From DSCS01 sp035391585 (lineage in GTDB: Bacteria > Macinerneyibacteriota > Macinerneyibacteria > Macinerneyibacteriales > DSCS01), in NCBI GenBank assembly GCA_964574875.1, contig CAZNOX010000003.1, positions 59,271 through 123,270 on the forward strand: 64,000 nt of DNA, written 5' to 3'. The notes beneath the pieces were generated by a model. The model was not told the DNA's origin and did no database searches. It saw only the letters and a list, made by a program, of their open reading frames with translations. Made by a program: the position numbers and the translations under genes. Position 1 is the first letter of the stretch; every line of letters begins with the position of its first letter. Positions 30,111 to 38,732 of the stretch are shown here, one piece after another.

Positions 30111-33100
30111 ATGAATAAGAAAGGTTTTACATTTATCGAACTGATCCTGGGCCTGAGTATCATGGCCGTGGTCTTTATCTCGGTCATGGGTTACATCATG
30201 GTGGTGGGAAAGACCGAGCGGAAAGTCAAGCTCACCATCGACCGTTTCAACGTCGCCCAGAGTATTCTCACAGAACTGAAGAACTGGGATTACCGCGGGA
30301 CCAACAAGAAGAACCTCTCCTCCCTCAAGAAGTATCTGGAAGAGACCTCGCCGGAATACCTCGAGTATATGATGGGGGAGTCCCTCTACAATATCGAATC
30401 GGGGGGAGCGGGGACCTATTATCTCAAGACGGACGAGGGGACCCTTCTCCGCGTGATCGTCAATCTGGATTATATGCAGGAGGACACCACGGACATCGAC
30501 GGTGACGGGATCAAGGATGAACTGGTCCGGAGCAACAGCGACCAGAATATCATGAGGATCACCGTCTCAGTGGCGGAACACTTTAAAAACATCACCGAAG
30601 ACCAGTATGTCTGGGCCACCGCCGTGGGCTATAAGGGCGTGAAAAGCAATAAACCCGTGGTGGATACCTATTTCAACGACATCAGTGACGACGATGTGGT
30701 GATCACATCCGAAGCGGCGGTCCTCCTGGCCATGGATTACCGCAAGAACGCCGACATCATCAACGGGCTCAACAACCTGGACAATGTCTCGCCGTATGAC
30801 GAAGACTCCGTGGACAACGATGAAGACGGAAAGACCGACTATTCAGGAGGAGATGTCCTTGAAGCCGATTCCGACGGCCTGGACAACAACTATAACGGGA
30901 TCATCGACGAAGCCTTTGAGCAGAATGATTTCGTCACCCATTACGAGGGGACGGTCTTCTCCGCCGACCCCTTCAAGCTTCTCCATGTCTACATCACCGA
31001 TCCCGACGGGACGACTGTGGACAGGGTGAGCAACTATACTGCAAACGACGAATACACAGTCTATACCTGGCCTGTGACAGACAGCGGCGGCGGAGCCTTT
31101 ACCGGGGGGTGGACCATTGACGGCGATACCCCCAACGGAAAGTACAAGGTGGAGATCGAAGCCCGGACGAATCCCGATCTGGATACCGGCGTCTCCCTGG
31201 ATCCCCGGAGTTATGAGTTTATCGTGGATACCCAGCCTCCCGCCGTGACCGAGATCAGCCCGGCCCCGGGGACCTTTGTGGCCTCCACCAATGTGACCCT
31301 GGCCGTGACAGCCAAGGACAATCCCCCTGCGGGAGTCACCGTGCCCACAAGCGGGCTGGACCGTGTCTATGTCATGGAAAAGAAAGAGTTTGAAGTCTCC
31401 GGTGAAATGAAATACTCCTGGGAACTGGTGAAACACCAGCTCATCGACAAGGAGACCTCGGATGTCTTCTCCACCATGAATGTGGGCGTGAACCTGGAAG
31501 AAGTGGCCGAAGGCTACCACTACTACAGGGTGGTGGTCAAAGACCGCTCCGGGAATGTGAATTACAAGGAGACGGAAGTCTATGTGACGGACGAACCCGA
31601 CATCAAGCCGCCCCGGATCTATCCCCTGATCCCCTATGACCCCCTTTCCACGGCGGTCACGGGAAGCCCCACACCTCAGATCGCTGCACGGATCGTCGAT
31701 TCCACCATCATCAGCGGGATCGAGACCGAGAGCGGTGTGGATGTGGATCCGGTCAACGGGCTGCCCCGGGTGGTCTACAAGATCCTGGAACCCGGAGACT
31801 CCGAGGTCGTGGACTGGAACACCCTGGACGGATTTACCGATATTACCGCTCAGGTGGCCTATATCAAACACAATGTCAATAATGTGACGCTCCAGTTTAC
31901 AACAGGGGCCACCCTGGAAGAAGGGGATGCGGTCCTTGTGGGGATCTATGCCCAGGACAAGGCCCAGAATTACTCCACCCGCGTCTGGAAGTTCACCTAC
32001 TCCACAGGAGCGGCCTCCAACAATCCCTTTATCGAGGACGTGACGGTCCAGCAGCTGGCCAACCACCCCAACCTCTCGCCGCCGTACCTCTATAACCCCG
32101 ACTGGGTGTCCGGAGCCCTGTCTCAGATCAACCGCAACTTTTTCATCGGGTGGCACTCAAGCGATGCAGACGGTATTGCCATCACCCGGCTTCACTATAC
32201 AGCCGTGGCCGACACCCTGGTGACCTATGAGAAGAGTTCCTCTGTCCTGGAGCTGCCCATCGCCGACAGTTTCGGCTATGAACTCGCCGACCTGAACATC
32301 TCGCAGCCCGGGACCTTCTACTACTACATCGAAGTCGTCGACGGGAGCGGGACCACGTCCTACTACTACAGGACCGATGCATCATCGGCGCCCGAAACCC
32401 ATCAGACGGCTCCCACGGATATCACAAGCCAATGGGTCCCTGTGAAGGTGGAGCAGGTCCGCGTCCTTGTCTTTGATATGGACACGGACGAAACGGGGAC
32501 TACGGACAATGTGAGCCCCTACTATACCCTCCATGACGGCCCTCTCTACTGGAATGACGAAGACTGCACCATCATCGAGACGGCTCAGAATACCGATGTG
32601 TCCACGCTCATCGGCTATATGGATCCTGATGCCAACGGGCTCTTTGACGATTACGACCTGGTGATCTTCTTCACCGGCGCCATGGCCTCCCCTCCGGGGT
32701 TCTCCGACGGATTTATCCAGCTGCTCCACTCCTGGATGACAGCCCCTTATGCCGACTTCAGGACCTTCTACTCCTCACTGCAGGAGGGGGTCAACGGAGA
32801 CCTGGACTTTTTCCACTACACAGGGGACAAGACGGTCACTCTGAGCCAGTACAGCAGCGTCAAGCCTCCCCGTGTGGCTTTCATCGGGAAGCGCTTCTTT
32901 CACAACTTTGATTCCACCAGTGTCTACACCACAGACCTGCGTCAGCTCTTCATCCGGCGCTGGCTGGGTTTTGCTGCCGCGGGAAAGCAGGATTACACCA
33001 ACTTCACCTCCTACCCGTATGTGGTCTCCAATCTCCTGAACGCCACACTCTGGAGCACCGGGACAACACTGATGTTCAACGATGTCATCTTCGGGGAGAC

Positions 33101-33596
33101 GCTGGGAGTCATGAAACAGGATGCTGACGGCAACGACCTCTCCCGGGCGACGGGAGCCAACTATCTCCGCCACTATCTCCTCAACCCCGTGGAAGGGGAG
33201 TACTACGACGGATATGCCGATCAGACCGACCCCGTTCCCCAGCGCTGGAACCTGGCCGGAGAAGTCCTCAGCTCGGAAGAAAAGCTGGAAGGAAAGATGC
33301 TTCTGTCCAACCCGGGGATCCATACCACTGACTACAACGGCCTTGAGGGTTATCTCATGGCGACGAAGCAGTGCCTGGTCTTCGGGTATGATCCGGACAA
33401 TACAGCCTATACCGCCGGTGTCTGGGCCTATAAAGGCGTGGGGTCAGGCTCATCCTGGGATTTTGCCATTCATGACGACGGCCCCAACAGTGTGGATACA
33501 AAGCTTCTCTTCCTGGGATTCGGGATCGAAGCGATCTCCACGGAGAACTGGCGGTACGAAGCTATGAAGAGCCTGGTCCGCTTCCTCTATTACTGA
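30111..33596 (+). CDS. Giant prepilin-type protein with Ca-binding-like loops and Ig-like regions
   Basis: A 1161-aa protein. MNKKG-FTFIELILGLSIMAVVFISVMGY is a perfect prepilin start with Glu at +5. Acidic calcium-type loops occur near residues 128-136 (DIDGDGIKDE) and 230-268 (DEDSVDNDEDGKTD ... DSDGLDNNYNGIIDE). From about 375 on there are Ig/FN3-like strands (DTQPPAVTEISPAPGTF...). The last third, from about 785 (VRVLVFDMDTDE ... DLVIFFTGAMASPPGF), resembles the flavodoxin-like or amidotransferase-like C-domains of secreted proteins in uncultured phyla. Probably surface-displayed at the tip of a pilus or pseudopilus; function unknown. It follows the GspK-like gene by 10 nt. Confidence 0.72.
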   Translation: MNKKGFTFIELILGLSIMAVVFISVMGYIMVVGKTERKVKLTIDRFNVAQSILTELKNWDYRGTNKKNLSSLKKYLEETSPEYLEYMMGESLYNIESGGAGTYYLKTDEGTLLRVIVNLDYMQEDTTDIDGDGIKDELVRSNSDQNIMRITVSVAEHFKNITEDQYVWATAVGYKGVKSNKPVVDTYFNDISDDDVVITSEAAVLLAMDYRKNADIINGLNNLDNVSPYDEDSVDNDEDGKTDYSGGDVLEADSDGLDNNYNGIIDEAFEQNDFVTHYEGTVFSADPFKLLHVYITDPDGTTVDRVSNYTANDEYTVYTWPVTDSGGGAFTGGWTIDGDTPNGKYKVEIEARTNPDLDTGVSLDPRSYEFIVDTQPPAVTEISPAPGTFVASTNVTLAVTAKDNPPAGVTVPTSGLDRVYVMEKKEFEVSGEMKYSWELVKHQLIDKETSDVFSTMNVGVNLEEVAEGYHYYRVVVKDRSGNVNYKETEVYVTDEPDIKPPRIYPLIPYDPLSTAVTGSPTPQIAARIVDSTIISGIETESGVDVDPVNGLPRVVYKILEPGDSEVVDWNTLDGFTDITAQVAYIKHNVNNVTLQFTTGATLEEGDAVLVGIYAQDKAQNYSTRVWKFTYSTGAASNNPFIEDVTVQQLANHPNLSPPYLYNPDWVSGALSQINRNFFIGWHSSDADGIAITRLHYTAVADTLVTYEKSSSVLELPIADSFGYELADLNISQPGTFYYYIEVVDGSGTTSYYYRTDASSAPETHQTAPTDITSQWVPVKVEQVRVLVFDMDTDETGTTDNVSPYYTLHDGPLYWNDEDCTIIETAQNTDVSTLIGYMDPDANGLFDDYDLVIFFTGAMASPPGFSDGFIQLLHSWMTAPYADFRTFYSSLQEGVNGDLDFFHYTGDKTVTLSQYSSVKPPRVAFIGKRFFHNFDSTSVYTTDLRQLFIRRWLGFAAAGKQDYTNFTSYPYVVSNLLNATLWSTGTTLMFNDVIFGETLGVMKQDADGNDLSRATGANYLRHYLLNPVEGEYYDGYADQTDPVPQRWNLAGEVLSSEEKLEGKMLLSNPGIHTTDYNGLEGYLMATKQCLVFGYDPDNTAYTAGVWAYKGVGSGSSWDFAIHDDGPNSVDTKLLFLGFGIEAISTENWRYEAMKSLVRFLYY

Positions 33597-33612
33597 GAGG
33601 GGAGGAGAAAGA

Positions 33613-34656
33613 ATGAATAAAAAAGGATTGACGCTCATTGAACTCTTTATCACCATTGCCATTCTGGGGCTTATCTCCATTGCGGTGTATAACCTGTTCA
33701 ATGTCTTTATCAAACAGAGCCTGGGGGTGCAGGAGAGGATCGTGACGGAACAGCGCTTTGATATCGGGTTTCACACCATGCTCAATGATTTCATGTCCAT
33801 GAGTGTGGTCATGACGGGGATGCGCGATGTCGTCCCCGTCAAGACCTATAACCCGGACGGGTCTCTTCTCAAGCAGACCAACCAGACCCTGCTCTTTTCC
33901 GATTCAGTGGATTATCAGGGGACGACCTACTCGTTTCATACAGCAGACGGATCATTCCTCCTCACGGACGGGTCCGCCACGATTCCCATATTTGACGATT
34001 CCATCATCGACACCCTCTACTTCAACAGTGACAGCGAGATCCCCAGAAACGGGATCTCCTTTTCTGTGGGGCTCAACGATGCCGATTATGAAGCCGGCCA
34101 TTCGGGTTCCGATACCACGATCAGGGATACCTATTTTCTCGAATACCGTGATGATGACGGGGACGGGAGGATCCTCTATGACGGAGTGGCCGAAGACAAT
34201 GACCGGGACGGCCTGGATACCGACGGAGACGGGCTGGACGGCGAAGAACCCGATGTGATCAACGCTGTGGTGGGTTATCATGTCTCTTATTTCCTGGTCC
34301 CCGAGTCAGACTGGTTTCAACGTGGGGGGAAACGGTTCAAGTGGCATTATCTTGTCCGCCGCCTCTATAAACCCCACTTGGCAGGGACATCGGGCTACTC
34401 TCCCGATTTCAAGATCATTGCGGAAAAGGTCGTCCTCCTCTCCATCATCCCCTTCAAATGGGAGAGAGGGGAGAAGATCTATCTTCCCCCGGATGCCCTG
34501 AACGCCTATAAACTGAGTGACGGAACCATCGATTACGGATTCACCACAAACTTCAACATCAGTTTCGAGGTCATCCTGGTCACGGCGTCCCAGACAGGGG
34601 CCACGGCGATCTTCCGCCGGACCATCACGCCGTCTGTGACCTATAACGCCGAATAA
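33613..34656 (+). CDS. Prepilin-type protein with acidic loop
   Basis: A 347-aa protein. MNKKG-LTLIELFITIAILGLISIAVYNLF is a standard prepilin start with Glu at +5, cut by PilD-like peptidase. Residues 178-214 hold repeated Asp-rich calcium-type loops (DDDGDGRILYDGVAEDNDRDGLDTDGDGLDGEE). It resembles GspJ/PilW in size and strand pattern. With the two proteins before it, it makes a three-part set like GspI-J-K of type II secretion. It is followed by a strong terminator, which closes the operon. Confidence 0.75.
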   Translation: MNKKGLTLIELFITIAILGLISIAVYNLFNVFIKQSLGVQERIVTEQRFDIGFHTMLNDFMSMSVVMTGMRDVVPVKTYNPDGSLLKQTNQTLLFSDSVDYQGTTYSFHTADGSFLLTDGSATIPIFDDSIIDTLYFNSDSEIPRNGISFSVGLNDADYEAGHSGSDTTIRDTYFLEYRDDDGDGRILYDGVAEDNDRDGLDTDGDGLDGEEPDVINAVVGYHVSYFLVPESDWFQRGGKRFKWHYLVRRLYKPHLAGTSGYSPDFKIIAEKVVLLSIIPFKWERGEKIYLPPDALNAYKLSDGTIDYGFTTNFNISFEVILVTASQTGATAIFRRTITPSVTYNAE

Positions 34657-34660
34657 GAGG

Positions 34661-34687
34661 AAGGGAGCTTCGGCTCCCTTTCTTTAT
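34661..34687 (+). terminator. Terminator of the pilin-like operon
   Basis: An 8-bp perfect stem AAGGGAGC (34661-34668) / GCTCCCTT (34673-34680) with a stable TTCG tetraloop, followed by TCTTTAT. It starts 5 nt past the stop codon. Confidence 0.75.
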
Positions 34688-34701
34688 CAGGAAAGGGCAT
34701 T

Positions 34702-35181
34702 ATGAAGACGAACATGGGAGTCCTTGTCTATGTGAAAAGGCGGGGACGCTATCTTATGCTCCACCGGAATAAAAAGAAAAACGATATGCATGAGGGGTTC
34801 TGGGTAGCCCCGGGAGGGAAGAGGGAGCTGAATGAATCGATCCCCGACTGTGTCCGGAGGGAACTCCTTGAAGAGACGGGACTGACGGCGAGGACATTGA
34901 AATTTCTGGGGTTTCTCCATTTTCCACAGGCCGGCAGCTCCCCTTTCGGCGGGGAGTGGGTGGATTTCGTCTTTCTGTGTACCCGTTTTACAGGGGTTCC
35001 GCTGACCTCGGGCCCTGAAGGGACTCTCAGCTGGGTCTCTGAAAAAGATCTGTTGTCCCTTCCCATGTGGGAGGGAGACAGGATCTTCACCCCTCTTGTC
35101 CTTCAGGGGAAACGCTTTGACATCGCTCTCACTTATGAGGAGGAGCGTCTCGTCTCTTATTCCGTGAAAGATCTCCATTGA
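34702..35181 (+). CDS. NUDIX hydrolase (MutT/YtkD-like)
   Basis: A 159-aa Mg-dependent pyrophosphohydrolase. The Nudix box GKRELNESIPDCVRRELLEETGL (residues 37-59 region) fits Gx5Ex7REUxEExGU. The first residues MGVLVYVKRRGRYLMLHRNKKKNDMHEGFWVAPGG resemble 8-oxo-dGTP diphosphatases of the MutT group. The substrate is not decided by the box. ATG 34702 follows AGGAAAGG. It overlaps the promoter of the DUF896 gene downstream. Confidence 0.88.
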   Translation: MKTNMGVLVYVKRRGRYLMLHRNKKKNDMHEGFWVAPGGKRELNESIPDCVRRELLEETGLTARTLKFLGFLHFPQAGSSPFGGEWVDFVFLCTRFTGVPLTSGPEGTLSWVSEKDLLSLPMWEGDRIFTPLVLQGKRFDIALTYEEERLVSYSVKDLH

Positions 35182-35205
35182 AAAACCTTCTAAATTCCTT
35201 ATCAT
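35178..35205 (+). promoter_or_regulatory. Promoter of the DUF896 operon
   Basis: TTGAAA (35178-35183), 16 bp, TATCAT (35200-35205), 17 nt before ATG 35223. Confidence 0.5.
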
Positions 35206-35222
35206 GGAAAAAAGGAGGCCAT

Positions 35223-35441
35223 ATGTCTGAAGAGTTTGACCGGCTCGTGGAACGCATCAACGCCCTCTGGCATAAAAAGAAGACGGAGGGGCTGACTCCG
35301 GAAGAGGAGGCTGAACAGAAAGCCGTGCGTGAAGAGTATCTCAGCCGGGTCAGGGCCTCTTTGCGGGCTCAGATGGAGGGGATCCGGTACACCGGAAAAA
35401 GAGAGCCGGGAGCTTCTGAACAGGGAGACCCCGGTGAATAA
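35223..35441 (+). CDS. DUF896 family protein
   Basis: A 72-aa cytoplasmic protein: RLVERINALWHKKKTEGLTPEEEAEQKAVREEYLSRVRASLRAQMEGI is the two-helix DUF896 fold (B. subtilis YnzC). Members are common in Firmicutes, where the gene belongs to the SOS-regulated yneA-yneB-ynzC set; biochemical role unknown. ATG 35223 has AAAAGGAGG. The next gene overlaps its end by 8 nt with a GTG start. An in-frame start at 35178 would cover the promoter and is rejected. Confidence 0.82.
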   Translation: MSEEFDRLVERINALWHKKKTEGLTPEEEAEQKAVREEYLSRVRASLRAQMEGIRYTGKREPGASEQGDPGE

Positions 35442-36189
35442 GATCAGAGACGCCTTTGTCAGGAACCTTCTCCAGGTCTACTACGGGGCCCCGGTGAAGT
35501 CATTGAAAAGCCGGCCTTGTCTTGATCGGGAGGGGCTCTATGGGCTTTTCCTCCAGGTGCAGTTCAAAAACAGGGTCAAAGAGACCCTTCTTCTGAAACA
35601 GATGAGTGCTGAAAAGGCACAGATGATCCTGGAAAGGGAGAACACTCCTCAGGACCCTTTTTTGCCGGAGCCTCTTTTCCACCTTCAGATGATCACCAAA
35701 GAGCACCTGTTTCTGCAGCGTCTGGCGGGGATGCTCTGCGACGAGGAGAGCGCGGATCTTACTGACAAGCAGGTGATGGACCTTCTTGATCATCTGGAGC
35801 TCCTCAGCCGCCGGAGCTCTGCCCCCCTGGAATACGGAAAGGCTTTCGACCATGACGAAGCCGCTGTTTTGCAAGCCTCCGGTGATGTGGAGGCCTCTCT
35901 GGCCCTCACCCCGGAGACATGGGGCGTCATCAATGGCGTGCCTCTTCTCTGGGACTCTTCCCTGTTGGCCTTTCACCACAGCGGGTATGCTCTCTGGCAT
36001 CTTATCCTGGAACAGGAGCTTTCTCCGGAACGGGCGGAAACCCTCTTCGGCTCCTTTTATGAACAGAGGGGGATCCCGGGTCCGCAGGCTGCTGCGTGCC
36101 GGCGGCTTGCCCGTGAAGAGTGCTTGTCCGACAGGAGGATGACTGAAAAGGAGAAGAGCCGCTGCAGGGAGTGTTATGGAGGGGAATAG
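35434..36189 (+). CDS. Protein of unknown function
   Basis: A 251-aa soluble protein with no recognised family. It is mostly helical and acidic; a central piece reads LTPETWGVINGVPLLWDSSLLAFHHSGYALWHLILEQELSPERAE, and the C-terminus has four cysteines (AAACRRLAREECL ... SRCRECYGG), possibly a metal site. I set the start at GTG 35434 because it follows AGGGAGA, overlaps the DUF896 stop by 8 nt and the frame upstream is a shadow of DUF896. It overlaps the CCA transferase start by 14 nt, suggesting a link to RNA metabolism by position only. Confidence 0.62.
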   Translation: MNKIRDAFVRNLLQVYYGAPVKSLKSRPCLDREGLYGLFLQVQFKNRVKETLLLKQMSAEKAQMILERENTPQDPFLPEPLFHLQMITKEHLFLQRLAGMLCDEESADLTDKQVMDLLDHLELLSRRSSAPLEYGKAFDHDEAAVLQASGDVEASLALTPETWGVINGVPLLWDSSLLAFHHSGYALWHLILEQELSPERAETLFGSFYEQRGIPGPQAAACRRLAREECLSDRRMTEKEKSRCRECYGGE

Positions 36190-37303
36190 GGGTTTTGAAA
36201 ACCCTCTGATCCCCCTCATCGCCTCACTCGCCCACCGTCGGGGACTTTCTCTTTTTGCGGTGGGAGGTGCTGTCCGGGACAGGATCCTCCACAGAGGCCC
36301 TTTCAACGATATCGATTTTGTCTATAGCGGCGGAGAGTTCGATCCTGTGGCCGGGGACCTGCGCCGGCATGTGCGGTTCAAGGCCATTCCCTTCAGGAAT
36401 AAAGGGTTTTCCACCCTGCGTCTCTGTTTCAAGTCTCTGATTTTGGATTTTCAACCTCTTTCGGGAAAGACCCTCGCTGATGATGCCCTGCATCGGGATT
36501 TTACAGCCAATGCTCTCTACATGAGTCTTGACAAAGGAGAATGGACCCTCCATGACCCCCTGGACGGGCTTGACCATATCAACGCCGGGATCCTCAAAGA
36601 GGCTGCGCCCGATTCCTTTTCACGTGACCCTCTGCGAGTCCTCCGTCTCTTCCGGTTCGCCGCTTCTCTGGGATTCGGTTATCAGCCCGAAACGCTGGAC
36701 CTGGCCCGGGCCTCTGTTCCCGGGCTTTCTAAAGTCTCTTCCGAGCGGAATAAAGACGAACTCATCAAGATCTTTACACAGGTCTCCCCTTCTCTTCTGC
36801 GTGATATGGCGAAAATCGGGGTCTTTGATGCTCTGGGAGGTTTCTGCCCTGCGGAGTTTCCCCCATGTGGGAGCGAACGCTATCTTCTCAACATGTTTCT
36901 CTTTTTTAAAAAAAACGGCGAGGAACTCCGCCTGCCTGATTTTTTAAAGCGTTTCCGGTTCTCGAGAAAAGATCAGGATGATGTCCGTGCCCTCCTCTCG
37001 TTTGCCCATGTTTCCCCCCGGGAAGTGATCCCCCTTTTCCATAAGGCGTCTGTCCCGCTTCTTGACCTTCTTTCAGACTATTGCCGTCTTACCGGAGAGC
37101 TGGAGAAGGGAGATCTCCTTGACGATATCAGGCGTTTCGGAGCGCCCCTGGTCAACGGGCGTGATGCGGCGGCCAGGTTCGGTCTCTCCGGGGCGGAACT
37201 GGGGCGTTGTCTGGACCGTCTCCATATCCTTCAGATCACGCGAAAGATCCGCGAAAAAGAGGCCCTGCTTTCTCTCTGCAGTGACAAGAGAAAAGAATAT
37301 TGA
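36176..37303 (+). CDS. cca: CCA-adding enzyme / poly(A) polymerase family nucleotidyltransferase
   Basis: A 375-aa class II nucleotidyltransferase. The head has LFAVGGAVRDRILHR, the catalytic NDIDFVYSG (Asp-x-Asp), LHRDFTANALYMSL and DPLDGLDHINAGILK, then RDPLRVLRLFRFAASLGF; this order matches tRNA CCA transferases. The HD domain of some members is absent. The tRNA-Pro in this window lacks an encoded CCA, so such an enzyme is needed. Split A- and CC-adding pairs exist in some bacteria, so a partial specificity cannot be excluded. Confidence 0.88.
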   Translation: MEGNRGFENPLIPLIASLAHRRGLSLFAVGGAVRDRILHRGPFNDIDFVYSGGEFDPVAGDLRRHVRFKAIPFRNKGFSTLRLCFKSLILDFQPLSGKTLADDALHRDFTANALYMSLDKGEWTLHDPLDGLDHINAGILKEAAPDSFSRDPLRVLRLFRFAASLGFGYQPETLDLARASVPGLSKVSSERNKDELIKIFTQVSPSLLRDMAKIGVFDALGGFCPAEFPPCGSERYLLNMFLFFKKNGEELRLPDFLKRFRFSRKDQDDVRALLSFAHVSPREVIPLFHKASVPLLDLLSDYCRLTGELEKGDLLDDIRRFGAPLVNGRDAAARFGLSGAELGRCLDRLHILQITRKIREKEALLSLCSDKRKEY

Positions 37304-37327
37304 AAGCGCCTGTTTTTTAACTATAAT
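37300..37327 (+). promoter_or_regulatory. Promoter of lptC, probably leaderless
   Basis: TTGAAA (37300-37305), 16 bp, TATAAT (37322-37327). ATG 37334 comes 6 nt after the -10, so the mRNA should start at the A of the ATG. The -35 includes the stop codon of the cca gene. Confidence 0.65.
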
Positions 37328-37333
37328 GAAGAC

Positions 37334-37861
37334 ATGAAGCAATACTTTGTCCACACGGTTATCGTCTTTCTCATCCTGGCCTCCTTCTCCTGTGCACGAC
37401 AGGAGAAGCCCCCAGGGGAGCCCCCCTCCGTTGAGCCCGGGCAGGTCTTCGAAAAGGGGATGAGCCTCACCTGCACAGACCGGGGAATGCGGGTCTGGGA
37501 GATCCTTGCCGATACCCTTGTCCAGCATGAAGACGGGACAGGGGAGGTGAAGGGCGAGAAGATCAAGATCTCCTTCTATTCTCCCCAGGGAGACGTGGAA
37601 CACATCATCACAAGCGACCGGGGGACCATCTCTCTCAAGACAAATGATGTCATCCTCCAGGGACATGTCGTTTTGAAGAATATTCCCCGGGAGACCACGG
37701 TCTACACAGAACGTGTTCAATATAAAGCCGGAGATGACAGGATCATCAGCCGGGACCCCGTCAAAGTCGTCCGGGGAACGAGCACCCTTGAAGGCCGGGG
37801 AATGACGGTGGATCTGAAAACCAGTGAGATCGTGATCAGCCAGCCTCATGGGAAAGAATAG
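37334..37861 (+). CDS. lptC: LptC-like LPS-export periplasmic protein
   Basis: A 175-aa protein with a single N-terminal hydrophobic segment (YFVHTVIVFLILASFSCA) and a beta-jellyroll core: MRVWEILADTLVQHEDGTGEVKGEKIKISFYSPQGDVEHIITSDRGTISLKTNDVILQGHV is typical LptC. LptC joins the LptBFG pump to LptA and passes LPS across the periplasm. The segment ends in SFSC, a poor lipobox, so lipid attachment is uncertain. No ribosome site is visible; see the leaderless promoter. lptA follows with a 14-nt overlap. Confidence 0.85.
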   Translation: MKQYFVHTVIVFLILASFSCARQEKPPGEPPSVEPGQVFEKGMSLTCTDRGMRVWEILADTLVQHEDGTGEVKGEKIKISFYSPQGDVEHIITSDRGTISLKTNDVILQGHVVLKNIPRETTVYTERVQYKAGDDRIISRDPVKVVRGTSTLEGRGMTVDLKTSEIVISQPHGKE

Positions 37862-38732
37862 TCTCTTTTTGCTGGTGTCCCTTCTCCTGCTGGCTGCAGA
37901 GCCTGTCAGGGGACAGCTGCCTCCCGGATCATGGGAGCTCATCCATGCCGACCGATCCAAAGTCTTTTACGGAGCTCCGGAGACCCGGGTGCTGTTTCAG
38001 GGAAATGTCCTCTTCGCCAACGGAGAGGAGCGTTATCAGGCGGACAGGGTCGTCTATCTTGAGAAGAGCGGCCTGATCACCATGGAGGGGCATATCCTCA
38101 TCATAAGAGACGGCTATGAGATTCAGGCGGAGACTCTCTTGTTTTATTCCAGAGAAGGGGTCACCGAACTGGAGGGAGATGTCAGGGTGAAGGGAGAGAC
38201 GATGAGTGTCTCGTCCCGGAAAGCTTTGATCAGAGAAGACGGTGAGATGAATTTTATGGAGGATGTCATATTCGAAAGCGGTTCCTATGTGGGATTGGCC
38301 GATACCATGACTGTGGGGGATTCTCAGAGATCCGTGCTCCTCGGCGGGATCCCCTATCTTGCCATGGAAGGCCGTTATATCGGGGGGGATGAGATGATCA
38401 TCACCCTGGAAGAAGGAAGCCGGATCACTTCGCTTGTCATCACAGGCCACGGTGATATGATGTGGACCGGTGAAGAGCAGACGATCCATCTCCGGAGCCG
38501 TGACCTGAGCCTCTTTTTCGGAGAGGAGAACAGGCTGGATCTGATCCGGGCCCGGGGAGATGTCCGGGGGTCGCTGGAGACCGGCGAAAATGTCAATCAT
38601 TTTCACGGACAGTCCATGGATGTCCGTTTCAGCGGACATGAACCGGAAGAGATCCTGCTCACAGGAGAGGCCGGAGGTTCGGCAACGGGCCTGACGGCCG
38701 GAGAGAAGGAAGAGAACCATGTCCGAGAGTAA
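37848..38732 (+). CDS. lptA: LptA/OstA-like LPS transport protein
   Basis: A 294-aa periplasmic protein with a signal peptide (MGKNSLFLLVSLLLLAAEPVRG). Repeated OstA motifs are seen: VLFQGNVLFANGEERYQADRVVYLEKSGLITMEGHILIIRDGYEIQAETLLFYSREGVTELEGDVRV. The family forms a periplasmic bridge of stacked jellyroll units for LPS. It is about 100 residues longer than E. coli LptA, with a second half still OstA-like. lptB follows with a 14-nt overlap. Confidence 0.82.
   Translation: MGKNSLFLLVSLLLLAAEPVRGQLPPGSWELIHADRSKVFYGAPETRVLFQGNVLFANGEERYQADRVVYLEKSGLITMEGHILIIRDGYEIQAETLLFYSREGVTELEGDVRVKGETMSVSSRKALIREDGEMNFMEDVIFESGSYVGLADTMTVGDSQRSVLLGGIPYLAMEGRYIGGDEMIITLEEGSRITSLVITGHGDMMWTGEEQTIHLRSRDLSLFFGEENRLDLIRARGDVRGSLETGENVNHFHGQSMDVRFSGHEPEEILLTGEAGGSATGLTAGEKEENHVRE

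Noticed and set aside
30843..32156. 437-codon open frame opposite the giant pilin-type gene
   Set aside because: The His/Gly-rich composition reflects Asp/Thr/Val codons read backwards; no start signals.
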